Positions 1 through 8,957 of a stretch of 64,000 nucleotides of DNA are shown piece by piece. The first letter of the stretch is position 1; each line of letters starts with the position of its first letter. The translations under genes were made by a program, and so were the position numbers. The notes beneath the pieces are model-generated. The model was not told where the DNA came from and searched no databases. It saw nothing but the letters and a program-made list of their open reading frames with translations. Source of the DNA: Promethearchaeota archaeon (GTDB lineage: Archaea > Asgardarchaeota > Lokiarchaeia > Sigyniarchaeales > SOKP01); the NCBI GenBank assembly GCA_019058445.1, contig JAHPZA010000009.1, forward strand, positions 518,310 through 582,309. The letters run 5' to 3'.

Positions 1-411
1 CTTATGTTCTATTAGCTTTTCTTTAGAAGCTGTGATATCCTTTAAATCAGTAATTTGAATTTGGGAAATCATTACTGATTTAATTTTTTCTGCATGGAAT
101 CCACCATGTTTTCTTGCAAACTTTGCCGCATTGGATGCAGCCGCAACAACTGAGGGTTCCTCTATGACCATAGGAATTAAGTAATCTTTATTATTAATTT
201 TAAAATTACATGCTATACCTAGAGGTAATTGATAACTTCCTATAACATTCTCAATTAATGTATCCAGTTGAGAAGGTTTGAAATAACCAAAATTTTGCAA
301 TAGGGCAAGATCTTCTTCACTTAAATCAACGGCCCCAGCAACAACTTTTAGACGTTCTTCTATAGGAAGCTTATAAAAGCCAGATATGGCTGAATTGATT
401 TCTTTTTTCAT
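1..411 (-). CDS. mvaA: HMG-CoA reductase, class II (partial, N-terminal part)
   Basis: The open frame runs from an ATG at 411 to the window edge, so only the first 137 residues are visible. It begins with SGFYKLPIEERL, then has ENVIGSYQLPLGIACNF and PMVIEEPSVVAAASNAAK. These are signatures of class II (bacterial/Archaeoglobus-type) HMG-CoA reductase; the Glu pair of EEPSVVAA includes the catalytic glutamate of this class. The enzyme reduces HMG-CoA to mevalonate for isoprenoid and archaeal lipid synthesis in the cytosol. It lies 135 nt downstream of the HMG-CoA synthase gene on the same strand, so the two consecutive mevalonate steps are probably co-transcribed. The catalytic Lys/Asp and the C-terminal half lie outside the window. 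Confidence 0.9.
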   Translation of the reverse strand, partial: MKKEINSAISGFYKLPIEERLKVVAGAVDLSEEDLALLQNFGYFKPSQLDTLIENVIGSYQLPLGIACNFKINNKDYLIPMVIEEPSVVAAASNAAKFARKHGGFHAEKIKSVMISQIQITDLKDITASKEKLIEHK

Positions 412-546
412 AATATTTCATTTAAATTAGTATCTTAATTAAATTGAATAATAAATCTATTGGAAATCTTTTAAAATGATGAATAAACCATTGAAACTTT
501 TAAAAAAAAGGATTTGATCCAAACACATTCCTCGTATAAGTGAAAT

Positions 547-2175
547 CTAATATATATTTTGAATAGGGATATAGATTGGAACCCAATTTAACAATCCCAT
601 TGCATTGAAATCTTTTTCTTCCTTATTCTCAACTCTTCTTACTTCATATTCCAGGGAATTTCCCTTTCTTACGTTCCAGGCAACTCTTACTAAGCCTTTA
701 TTTAGATAGCTCAAATCATTTGTATTAGGATATACAATTGGGTTTGATTCAAGAGTTGCAAAAAGAGGAAAAAACCTCTCATGAAAGCCAGAATGTCCTT
801 TAGGACAATAGTTTAATCCTTTTTTATTTGGGATAATACATCCTTCATCACAAAAATGGAGTGTAAAACCTCGCTCTTCATTTAATTTATGTTCGCTAAT
901 ACGCCCTAATAAGGATCTCATTTCCACAGTTCCGCTTTTTATTTGTTCATATTCTTGAACGCTTTTCCTTTCTTTAAATTTGATGTAATCATTGATCTTG
1001 GGCCCATATCTTAGAACACTTTTGAATTGAGGTCTCACTTTTAATAGTCCAGAAATACATGTCGCACCAGAGCCATAAGAACCAAAATAAATCGTATCAT
1101 GAGGATTAGCATGGTTTTCGAGAATGAATTGGATTTGAGACCATACAGCAGCATTATACATGTTTCCAAAATGCATTGGAACTCTCAACTGGGGCAAAAC
1201 TCGTTCTTTTACATTTGTGTTTATCCAGTGTGCCCAGTTTTCTAATCTATCAGAAGAAAATCCTTTTTCTTTTAATTTTAAATAAATAAATTCTGGTAGG
1301 AGGGTTACATCATGAAGAAAGTAGTCTATTTTTTTTAATAAAGACGATTTCAAATCGTTTCTATTGATTTTAGGCAGATCATTTATGTTTTTTATCCAGC
1401 GTTTTTGGATTATGTATTGCATGGCTTTAAGTGGAAGTTTTGAAAAAGGGGCATGAAATGTGTAATAGTCAGCATAAAAATCTCCAATATGTCTAATTAA
1501 ATCGTCATATGCTCCCAATTGAAAGTTGATGTATGCATCAACCGAATAATGTCCAAAAACCTTCGCATTTTTTTCATTTGCAGGTCGATAAAAGTCATTA
1601 ATATCTCCTGAAATCATCCCAAACTTTTTACTAAAGGTCGCAATGCGTGGATTCTTAGAAATAATAAAAGCTATCGCCCCAGAACCCTGTGTAGGCTCAG
1701 AAGGAGTTCCCAAATGATAGGAAGATATGTCTGCACTTATTACGAGCGCCTTATTTATGATATCTCTCTCAATTAAACCAATTGCATTAAGTATTGCTAA
1801 AGTTCCTCCGGCACATGCATTATAAATATCTTGAGTTAAGATATTTTTTTGCAATCCTAACATTTCGGCAAAAATATTAGACACCGATTTAACGGCATAA
1901 GTGATCGTTTCTGTACCTACAAAAACAGCGTCAATTTCTTTGGGATTAATGTGTCCTCTATTCAGAGCATTATACGCCGCTTTTAATCCAATCGAGATGA
2001 TATCTTCATCGACTTCAGGTAATCTCATTTCTTTTAATAGTAAGCCTTTCCTATACTTGTTTGGATCAACATCTCTTTCTTTGGCAAGTTCTGTAATATC
2101 GACGAAATGTCTGGGCGCATGAAAACTTATTGAGTCAATTCCAATGTTTGTGAAAAGATAATCGTCAGAAATCAT
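547..2175 (-). CDS. Hydroxymethylglutaryl-CoA synthase
   Basis: This thiolase-fold enzyme (542 aa) condenses acetyl-CoA with acetoacetyl-CoA to HMG-CoA. The catalytic triad is visible: Glu89 in VFVGTET, the acylated Cys121 in NACAGGT and His241 in FHAPFSKLP. The length is closer to eukaryotic/bacterial HMGCS than to the short archaeal enzyme of about 350 aa. The C-terminal 100 residues carry a CDEGC...YCPKGH cluster that could bind zinc, somewhat like the DUF35 zinc/OB partner of archaeal synthases, although that comparison is inference. A GGGAGA SD precedes the ATG. It is followed by HMG-CoA reductase on the same strand, forming a mevalonate operon. Confidence 0.93.
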   Translation of the reverse strand: MISDDYLFTNIGIDSISFHAPRHFVDITELAKERDVDPNKYRKGLLLKEMRLPEVDEDIISIGLKAAYNALNRGHINPKEIDAVFVGTETITYAVKSVSNIFAEMLGLQKNILTQDIYNACAGGTLAILNAIGLIERDIINKALVISADISSYHLGTPSEPTQGSGAIAFIISKNPRIATFSKKFGMISGDINDFYRPANEKNAKVFGHYSVDAYINFQLGAYDDLIRHIGDFYADYYTFHAPFSKLPLKAMQYIIQKRWIKNINDLPKINRNDLKSSLLKKIDYFLHDVTLLPEFIYLKLKEKGFSSDRLENWAHWINTNVKERVLPQLRVPMHFGNMYNAAVWSQIQFILENHANPHDTIYFGSYGSGATCISGLLKVRPQFKSVLRYGPKINDYIKFKERKSVQEYEQIKSGTVEMRSLLGRISEHKLNEERGFTLHFCDEGCIIPNKKGLNYCPKGHSGFHERFFPLFATLESNPIVYPNTNDLSYLNKGLVRVAWNVRKGNSLEYEVRRVENKEEKDFNAMGLLNWVPIYIPIQNIY

Positions 2176-2602
2176 AATTTCTCTCCCATTTTTTATATGA
2201 AAATTTTATTTTAAATAGTTGTTTAATTAATTAGATATGTATTTTAATAGCAATTATTAATTAGTAAACTTTTTGTTTAAGACAGTTTTTCAAATTTTTA
2301 GTTTGAAATTATTAAGTAAAACTGAGTTATAAAGGTTTTCTTCACGATTTCCAACGAAAAATCGATTAAATGTTTTAAAACGATTAATTAATTAAAGTTC
2401 GTAATTCAAAATCATGTAATATCAATGTTTATTCGCTATTCAGAAAATAAACAGCATTGGAAAAAATAAGTTAGATAATTAGAAAAATAATGTTGAGAGC
2501 ATTTTGGTAATAATTAAACATAAATATTATATATATTTTAATCTAATTAAGATTACATACTAATAAACTCTGAAAAATCGTAATTTTTTTTGGTGTTGAA
2601 AA
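2176..2602. other. Intergenic region between divergent isoprenoid genes
   Basis: About 425 nt, extremely AT-rich, between the minus-strand HMG-CoA synthase and the plus-strand cis-prenyltransferase. It must hold both promoters. A bulged inverted repeat lies at 2423-2459 (outer arms CAATG/CATTG, inner arms TTTATT/AATAAA). Nothing else codes here except the leader of the downstream gene, whose GGTG SD is at 2592-2595. Confidence 0.5.
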
Positions 2603-2605
2603 ATA
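2592..2605 (+). promoter_or_regulatory. SD GGTG with ATA start for the cis-prenyltransferase
   Basis: GGTG at 2592-2595 complements the archaeal anti-SD. Seven nucleotides later an in-frame ATA (2603-2605) opens an uninterrupted frame into the cis-prenyltransferase. No ATG, GTG or TTG exists in that frame between the upstream stop at 2597 and the conserved PRHIG motif, so this site decides the start. Confidence 0.5.
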
Positions 2606-3400
2606 CAAAAATTAAAAAAACAGAAACATATTGAAACGGATAAAGACAAAAATAGCACAGAAAGAGAAGAAAAGCTCAGAGAATTAAAAGAAAATTATAA
2701 AGATAAGATTCCACGACACATCGGCTTGACTCCAGATGGAAATCGTCGTTGGAGTCGTAGAGAAGGAGTTAGTACAAATGTGGGTCACTATCGCGGTTAT
2801 GAAGTAGTAAAAAAAATCCTTATTGCATGTTTTAATGCTGGTATAAAGTATTTATCATTGTATGCCCTATCTCTTGAAAATGCTCGAAAGCGATCTCCTG
2901 AAGAGTTAAAATACATTTATAAAATCATTAAACTCGCTGTAGATACTGTTAAAAACGAGCCAATTGTTACAAATGAAAAAGTTAAGTTCAACGTAATTGG
3001 AAGATTAGAGTTATTGCCTCAAGATGTGCGTGACAAAATTGACGAGCTACTCGATTATACTAAAGATTTTGATGGAGCTTTTGTAAATGTTTTAATAATG
3101 TATGATGGACAAGCTGAGATTGTCGATGCCATGAAAAAAATAATTAATGATAAGGTTGATCCTGACAAAATTGACCGAAAATTAATAAAGAAATATCTAT
3201 ATACAAAAGATTTTCCAGAGCTTGATTTTCTCATAAGAACTGGCATGTCTGATGGAGCACGTATCTCAGGATTTCTTTTATGGGATGCTTCTTATGCTGA
3301 ATTCAAATTTAGAAATGAATTTTGGCCTGAATATAGTGAAGATTTGTTAATTGAAGATATCCACGATTTCATTAATAGGAATCGAAGGAAAGGGAAATAA
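2603..3400 (+). CDS. uppS: Isoprenyl (di)phosphate cis-prenyltransferase, UppS family
   Basis: The family adds isopentenyl diphosphate units in cis to allylic primers, giving the polyprenyl lipid carrier for glycosylation at the membrane. Motifs include PRHIGLTPDGNRRW with the essential Asp, KYLSLYALSLEN, and the C-terminal DFLIRTGMSDGARISGFLLWDASYAEF. The first conventional start (TTG at 2726) would remove PRHIG and the beta-strand holding the active site, so it is unlikely. The frame is open upstream to 2600 and an ATA sits 7 nt after a GGTG SD, giving 265 aa. Alternatively, one surplus A in the A7 run at 2614-2620 hides a GTG start at 2593. Pro replaces the usual Met before DGN. Confidence 0.88.
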   Translation: MQKLKKQKHIETDKDKNSTEREEKLRELKENYKDKIPRHIGLTPDGNRRWSRREGVSTNVGHYRGYEVVKKILIACFNAGIKYLSLYALSLENARKRSPEELKYIYKIIKLAVDTVKNEPIVTNEKVKFNVIGRLELLPQDVRDKIDELLDYTKDFDGAFVNVLIMYDGQAEIVDAMKKIINDKVDPDKIDRKLIKKYLYTKDFPELDFLIRTGMSDGARISGFLLWDASYAEFKFRNEFWPEYSEDLLIEDIHDFINRNRRKGK

Positions 3401-3468
3401 TTTTACTTTCTAATTTTCGTCTATTTTTCTAAAATTATCATTTATCATCCTTTTTCTATTTAACAAGG

Positions 3469-3512
3469 ATTTAAAAAAAGGGAAACTATTATTTAAAAAA
3501 AGGGAAATTATT
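3469..3512. repeat. Tandem 22-nt direct repeat
   Basis: Two adjacent 22-nt units, 3469-3490 and 3491-3512, each beginning ATTTAAAAAAAGGGAAA, differ at one base. They lie between the cis-prenyltransferase stop and the next start at 3570, where they would overlap its promoter. Confidence 0.8.
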
Positions 3513-3569
3513 ATTTCCAGAATACTTTTCAAAAATATACAAATATTAGTCAAAACATAATTCGTTATA

Positions 3570-5477
3570 ATGACAATATCAGATCAAAGTAAGGCAATTT
3601 CAATAACATTTACTAGATTCCCGCAGAATTTATTGATCCCTGCTATTGATAATATCATTTCTTTTCAAGCAATTAATTATTTCAATAATAAAGAGAGGTT
3701 TAAATTTGATATTGAAGGGGAAAATCTTACTGCTACAATCCCTAAAGAATTAGAAGAAGAAATCCATTTTGAGCCTGGAGAAACGAAAAACTTTGAAATT
3801 AATTTAATTCCTACTTTAGATGGATATGGCAAGCTTTCCCTAAATGTTAATTGGCTAAAACGTGTAGAATATACAGTAAAAGTGAAAAAAGTTAGGGAGC
3901 AAGTTTCAAAAAGCAAATCGAAAAAAATTTTTGGAAAATTTGCTGTGAAATTTCCTAAGGAAGCAAATGAATTCAATGCAGAGAATTTTATTTTAGAATT
4001 TTCACCTAAAGAGATTAAACAAGCTGAAAAACAATTTGAGTCAAAAAAGAAAAAGTATAATGAGTATCTAAAGCATAAGCAAGCGTGGGAAGAGAAAAAA
4101 TCACAAGGTGCGAAAGAATCCAAACCAATCCCAGAAGTAACAATAGAAGATATCGATAAGGATATGAGCTTGTTAGCAAGAGGATACCTTTCAAATAAAG
4201 ATCCTATGAAAGCGTTAGAGCTAGCATTAGGAATTTCTGATGAAAATTATAAGATCAATCTTTACTTTAATTTAATACGAGCATTTGGATTCATTGATTT
4301 AGACAAGACTATTGAAATCGTTAAAAATTTAACTCAAAATGATAAGAAGACTGAATTAATCAAAGATTTAGCTTTTGATCAAATTAAAATCAATCCAGAA
4401 CAAGCACCTAGAATTGCGTTTTTAATTGAAGATCTTTCCCAAAGAGAACAGCTTATAATTGATGTCATTGGAAAAATAATCGAAATTGAACCAGATGTCG
4501 CATTGAAAGTTTCTCAGCTTATTAATAATGAGTTAACCAGAATTAAAATCCAATTTAATATAATACGGATAATCTATGAGAAAGATAATTTAAAAGCAAT
4601 TGAAATTTTAAAACAAATTATTAATAATCTTGAGAAGTCTTCGAATTTGAATTTAGCTGATAATAATTTTGACAATCCTGGATATGAATTTTATAAAAAT
4701 TCAGTACACTTACTCGCAGAAATAGATTCAACTCAAGCAGCGGATAATCTACTAATTAGTTTTAGCTTAAGAGAAGTAAAAGATAAGATTGCGGAGGACT
4801 TATTTGATATTATTTATGAAATGGTGGATGAAACAAAAATCAGATTCGATCCTTTTCCTGTATTTTCTCAATATTATTTATTCAATACCTATGCTTCAAG
4901 TATTAATGAGGATATCAAAAGTTTTTCGAGTATAGGGGGAAATATTAGTAATAACGTTTTATTAAAAGATTTTAATTTTTCTGTTGTGTTACTTTCCTTA
5001 TTTGGTTATGATTTTAGTATTTTTCCTCTGGTTGACAGAGTTTATGCCGATTTAAAGTTTAATAATAATAAGTCCATTGCGTATTACATTTTTCCCTCAA
5101 AAGAAAACCATAATCAAAGTGAATTGAAATCTATTAACACATCTTTAAATCAATTTGGAATGGTATCTCATCTTAATAATGCTAAAAATGAAATTTTGAT
5201 ATTAAATTTAGATTTCATCCCCTATCTTGGAAAACCAACAATAATATTAGCCGCAGATTCAGAATTAACTAAATCACTCCAAAGCAAAGTTATCAATTCA
5301 TTAGAAAATAATGTTAATCTCAAGATTGACGAAGCACTATTTAAGGGAGGGAAAACGGAAGAATTTTTAAAACAAATTTTCTCAGGAAGTAATTTTAAAT
5401 TTGTCAATTTACTTATGTCTTATGAATTCATTAACAATTATGAGCTGTTTAAAAACTTTATATTATCATTATTTTAA
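3570..5477 (+). CDS. Unrecognised protein: beta-rich N-terminus plus helical repeats
   Basis: I do not recognise this 635-aa protein. Residues 1-110 alternate short hydrophobic strands and turns with FEPGETKNFEINLIPTLDGYG, resembling an Ig-like or arrestin-like beta-sandwich. Residues 135-200 are highly charged and Lys/Glu-rich, probably helical or coiled. Residues about 200-420 show repeated paired helices with the pattern A..I.....DP..AL.....I, typical of TPR/clathrin-like alpha-solenoids. The C-terminal 200 residues look like a mixed alpha/beta globular domain. No signal peptide or TM segment is seen, so it is probably cytosolic. An interaction scaffold is a guess from the architecture only. 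Confidence 0.75.
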   Translation: MTISDQSKAISITFTRFPQNLLIPAIDNIISFQAINYFNNKERFKFDIEGENLTATIPKELEEEIHFEPGETKNFEINLIPTLDGYGKLSLNVNWLKRVEYTVKVKKVREQVSKSKSKKIFGKFAVKFPKEANEFNAENFILEFSPKEIKQAEKQFESKKKKYNEYLKHKQAWEEKKSQGAKESKPIPEVTIEDIDKDMSLLARGYLSNKDPMKALELALGISDENYKINLYFNLIRAFGFIDLDKTIEIVKNLTQNDKKTELIKDLAFDQIKINPEQAPRIAFLIEDLSQREQLIIDVIGKIIEIEPDVALKVSQLINNELTRIKIQFNIIRIIYEKDNLKAIEILKQIINNLEKSSNLNLADNNFDNPGYEFYKNSVHLLAEIDSTQAADNLLISFSLREVKDKIAEDLFDIIYEMVDETKIRFDPFPVFSQYYLFNTYASSINEDIKSFSSIGGNISNNVLLKDFNFSVVLLSLFGYDFSIFPLVDRVYADLKFNNNKSIAYYIFPSKENHNQSELKSINTSLNQFGMVSHLNNAKNEILILNLDFIPYLGKPTIILAADSELTKSLQSKVINSLENNVNLKIDEALFKGGKTEEFLKQIFSGSNFKFVNLLMSYEFINNYELFKNFILSLF

Positions 5478-5558
5478 GATTCACTAAAACAAAAAGTATT
5501 ATTAAATTATAATTTATGAAAAAATATATAGGATTTTTAAAAAAAAGAGATCATTTAA

Positions 5559-7235
5559 ATGGCAAAAGACAAGAAAAAGAAGAAGAAGGGGAAAAAGAAA
5601 AAGAAAGGGAATATTGAATATAGTACTAGTAGCTCTACACTGGACTATGCAACTACTGAAGTTTCAGGAATTTCAGCGGGGAATGCAATAGATCGGTCTA
5701 ATGATAATTTATTCATTGGCACAGATTATAGAGAGGTTTTCAGTTGGCAATATGAAAGAACTTGGCCAGAAATTCTCGGAGATCTATCACGATGGCATTA
5801 TATGCCCTTTTCATTAGGACTTGAATTGGAATTAATATTGGCGTATAATGATGGTTCTTATCCTGACGGGGCAGAAATGGTGCATATCATGAAAGAAAGT
5901 ATCCGAGACGCCATAAAAATAATGGATCAAATTCTTTACGAGGGTAGGAGCGATTTTCCTCCAGTTCCTCAGTATATTGTTCAGAAAGTTTTAGCTAGAC
6001 CATACTTTCGTGAGGATAAAGAAAAAGGAGGAGTAATGGTAATTCGATATAAATTACCTGATGGGCAAACCCAGGACTATGTAGATGTAGACAGTTTTGC
6101 GAGAGATGGGAATGCGACTGCTGTCACTTATATCTTAGAGCTCGTAAGTCCTCCCTGTGAATATGTTGAAGAATTAGCCTTTTGGGCCTCAACGCTCTTC
6201 CAATTGGCAAAAATTATACTACCTAAAGATGTTCATATAATTGCAAGTGGGATAAATCCAGCAGCTAAAGAATATATGCGAGGTTTAACTCAAGCTACGC
6301 ATGTACATATAGGAGGTTTTAGCAGTGACACTGAAAAAGCACAAGTCTATAGCATGATACGGAATTTCATCCCGCACTTAATAGCTTTATCCGTGAATTC
6401 ACCAATATTTAATAATAATCCCACAGACGTAATTAAAATAATAAATAATCGGATCACCGCCCCAAATTGTATTAGATCATTGCGTTTACACTATAATTCA
6501 AGTATGTTATCGAGCAACGAACCTCAAACGTTCTTACCTTATTTAACCAATACTGATCAGGACTCAGCAAATTATTTTCTTCAAACAATACAAAAAGCAA
6601 GTTTAGAGGATGGTAGAATGCAAGATCTAACTCCTTTTTCAAGACATGTAACCGTTGAATTTAGACCAATGGATGCTCAACTATCTATATGCCGAAATAT
6701 TGGATTGGCATTATTAGTTCAAACATTAGCTTATAAGGCAAGAAAGTTATTGCAACGAGGCACATGGGTACCAGATGCCGGATCGGCTACAATTTCTGGG
6801 AATAGAAAAGGCGCATATGAAAGAGGGTTGATTTCGTTATTTAGACCCTCTAACATAGATCGTGCCACTTTAGCTCAATATGATCCAGATTTTGCTGAAC
6901 AATATTTAGGCCCCGAAAATCAACCAAATCGGTATATGACCCATGCTGTACAAAGAATGTTTTTTTATTTGAAACCAGAGTTAATTGAACTTGATTATCT
7001 TTATACTCCATTTTTAAAACCACTTTTAATGAGTGTTTTTGGTGAGATTTCATATGCTTTAGCACCAATGACAGAAGCAGATTATCAATTATCCTTATAT
7101 GATTATAAGATTAAAGAGGGATTAATTCCAGATGTCTTACATGATTTAATTTATTTCACATTAGAATATAGTAAGGATCCTATAAGCCATCCTTTAACTG
7201 GAAATCTAACACTTCCAAAAGAAATGAGAGAATAA
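5559..7235 (+). CDS. GCS2-family glutamate-cysteine ligase-like carboxylate-amine ligase
   Basis: 558 aa. Visible motifs are LGLELELI near residue 88 (metal/ATP-binding acidic strand), THVHIGG after GINPAAKEYMRGLTQA, and VTVEFRPMDAQ followed by the helix NIGLALLVQTLA. These match the YbdK/GCS2 ATP-grasp-like ligases that join glutamate or another carboxylate to an amine. The real substrate cannot be read from sequence. The first 17 residues contain 13 lysines, an unusual polybasic tail upstream of the catalytic domain; there is no alternative start before the domain. The amidohydrolase gene starts two nucleotides after the stop, so ligase and hydrolase are surely co-translated and may act on the same amide. 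Confidence 0.82.
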   Translation: MAKDKKKKKKGKKKKKGNIEYSTSSSTLDYATTEVSGISAGNAIDRSNDNLFIGTDYREVFSWQYERTWPEILGDLSRWHYMPFSLGLELELILAYNDGSYPDGAEMVHIMKESIRDAIKIMDQILYEGRSDFPPVPQYIVQKVLARPYFREDKEKGGVMVIRYKLPDGQTQDYVDVDSFARDGNATAVTYILELVSPPCEYVEELAFWASTLFQLAKIILPKDVHIIASGINPAAKEYMRGLTQATHVHIGGFSSDTEKAQVYSMIRNFIPHLIALSVNSPIFNNNPTDVIKIINNRITAPNCIRSLRLHYNSSMLSSNEPQTFLPYLTNTDQDSANYFLQTIQKASLEDGRMQDLTPFSRHVTVEFRPMDAQLSICRNIGLALLVQTLAYKARKLLQRGTWVPDAGSATISGNRKGAYERGLISLFRPSNIDRATLAQYDPDFAEQYLGPENQPNRYMTHAVQRMFFYLKPELIELDYLYTPFLKPLLMSVFGEISYALAPMTEADYQLSLYDYKIKEGLIPDVLHDLIYFTLEYSKDPISHPLTGNLTLPKEMRE

Positions 7236-7237
7236 TT

Positions 7238-8782
7238 ATGCTTACTGCAACAATAGAACAAAATGGAAAGAAATGGGTTGAGAATCTACTTGTAATTGAT
7301 GCCCATTCTCATTTAGGTCAAGATGTAGATGGTGCGACTATGATGAATCCCCTTGCCCCCGGATCTGGCACCTTTGATTTCTGGGGAAATGTGCAAGGAA
7401 AAATAAAAACAGATTGGGAAAAAACTGGAGAACAATCCTTTATGACTATAATAAATGGAATCAATACGAAAATCTCATGGTCGTTCACACCTTTTCCTTT
7501 TACAGATAAATTATACAGCGCTTTAGAAAAACTAAAGCAAAGACACTCTGATTTAAAAGAAAAATCTAAATTTTACAGCTTCATTGATCAAGGTGTTTGC
7601 TTCCCCTTTCAAGATGTATTTCGCGATAAACAGCCAGAAGCTTTATATAGAGCAAGCAATATAAATGTCTCACGTTTTACAACTCGTTTCCCTTTTTCTA
7701 TGAAATTAGTGGGTTATGGGCGCTGTGATCCTATGGAGGGTCAGAAAGCAGTGAATGAAGTAAAATGTATGAGAGAATTAGGGTTGCGAGGTTTAAAATT
7801 GCACCCTCGTTCAGAAGGATGGATTGATAATATTTATTCTGAACCCGCAATTAATGTACTACTTGAAGCAGCTAAATATTCCATGCCTGTCATTTTTGAT
7901 ACGAGGGGTAAAGGTTCTATATTAAGTATTGGTAAATTAATCAATCAAACTCGAAATATTTTGAGAACGAAATCCCCTGATTTACTGCCCCACTTTAAGG
8001 TTATTATTGCACATTTTGCTCAAGGAAATATCGGAGATCATGAAGTGTATAATACGATTGTTCAACCAAATACATATGGAGATCTTTCTATGCTTCATGG
8101 TGAAGGAGCAGGTAATTTTTTCAAGGATTTTCGACAATGGTTTAAAAACAATAATAAAATAACTGTCGATGGTCGAGATTGGTCAGAATATGTTCTTTTT
8201 GCATCTGATTATCCATATTTTGGAGATGTGCATGCTGAGAAATTGATGATCTATATTATAAACAAACAATTTTTTGATAATGGTGGTACGATTCAAGATA
8301 CTAAAAACATTCTTGGATTAAACCAGATCAAGATATTACCTGAATATAATCTTCCTCAAATAAAAAAGGATGCCAAGAGATTACCAAGTATACTGATATC
8401 TAATCCTAACTTTCAGCAAGATAACAGCACTGCATATAATACCGCAGTGGAAGCAATAGCTAAACTAATTACTGATGCGAAAATTGATATAAAGAGATTT
8501 TGCATTCAATTTAAAGAAAATTGGAGGCAATTTAGTGATGACTTGTTCATAACTACGATAAAAAATAGCACTAAGGAAGAAATTCCACTCTATTTTACGA
8601 ACATTGTTGAAGATCAATCTATATCACTTATAGCACCCCTACATCCGAATACAGAATGGAAAAAATTTGGCTATAAATATTTCGATCCAGAGGATCGAGC
8701 ATTCTTTGCTTCTTTATTTAAACAAACATATTTAGCTACTGATGTGAATAAGGCAATTGAAGTATTATCTCATGTTTTTTAA
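7238..8782 (+). CDS. Amidohydrolase-related TIM-barrel metal hydrolase
   Basis: 514 aa with the amidohydrolase-2 pattern: metal-binding DAHSHLG at residues about 21-27, the strand-4 GLRGLKLHPR (Lys/His), IIAHFAQG as a strand-5 or -6 His ligand, and FASDYPYF as the strand-8 Asp. The family includes ACMSD-like decarboxylases and amide/lactone hydrolases. Residues about 370-514 form an extra C-terminal helical domain not typical of the family. The gene is separated from the GCS2-like ligase by only 2 nt, so a coupled synthesis/hydrolysis role is plausible but not shown. Confidence 0.8.
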   Translation: MLTATIEQNGKKWVENLLVIDAHSHLGQDVDGATMMNPLAPGSGTFDFWGNVQGKIKTDWEKTGEQSFMTIINGINTKISWSFTPFPFTDKLYSALEKLKQRHSDLKEKSKFYSFIDQGVCFPFQDVFRDKQPEALYRASNINVSRFTTRFPFSMKLVGYGRCDPMEGQKAVNEVKCMRELGLRGLKLHPRSEGWIDNIYSEPAINVLLEAAKYSMPVIFDTRGKGSILSIGKLINQTRNILRTKSPDLLPHFKVIIAHFAQGNIGDHEVYNTIVQPNTYGDLSMLHGEGAGNFFKDFRQWFKNNNKITVDGRDWSEYVLFASDYPYFGDVHAEKLMIYIINKQFFDNGGTIQDTKNILGLNQIKILPEYNLPQIKKDAKRLPSILISNPNFQQDNSTAYNTAVEAIAKLITDAKIDIKRFCIQFKENWRQFSDDLFITTIKNSTKEEIPLYFTNIVEDQSISLIAPLHPNTEWKKFGYKYFDPEDRAFFASLFKQTYLATDVNKAIEVLSHVF

Positions 8783-8957
8783 TGTTAATTTATATTAATT
8801 TTAGTTTTTTACTACTCATTATATCATTCAATTGAAGTAGCCCTTGAGATTCTCCATTATTTTAAGGAAATAATTAAAAAAGATAAAACACTTAAATATG
8901 GATGTAATTATTATAATCAAAACAGTAAGTCAATAGATTAATCCATGTGATAGACAA

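Noticed and set aside
2726..2728. TTG as start of the cis-prenyltransferase
   Set aside because: It would delete the conserved PRHIG strand; no SD lies before it.
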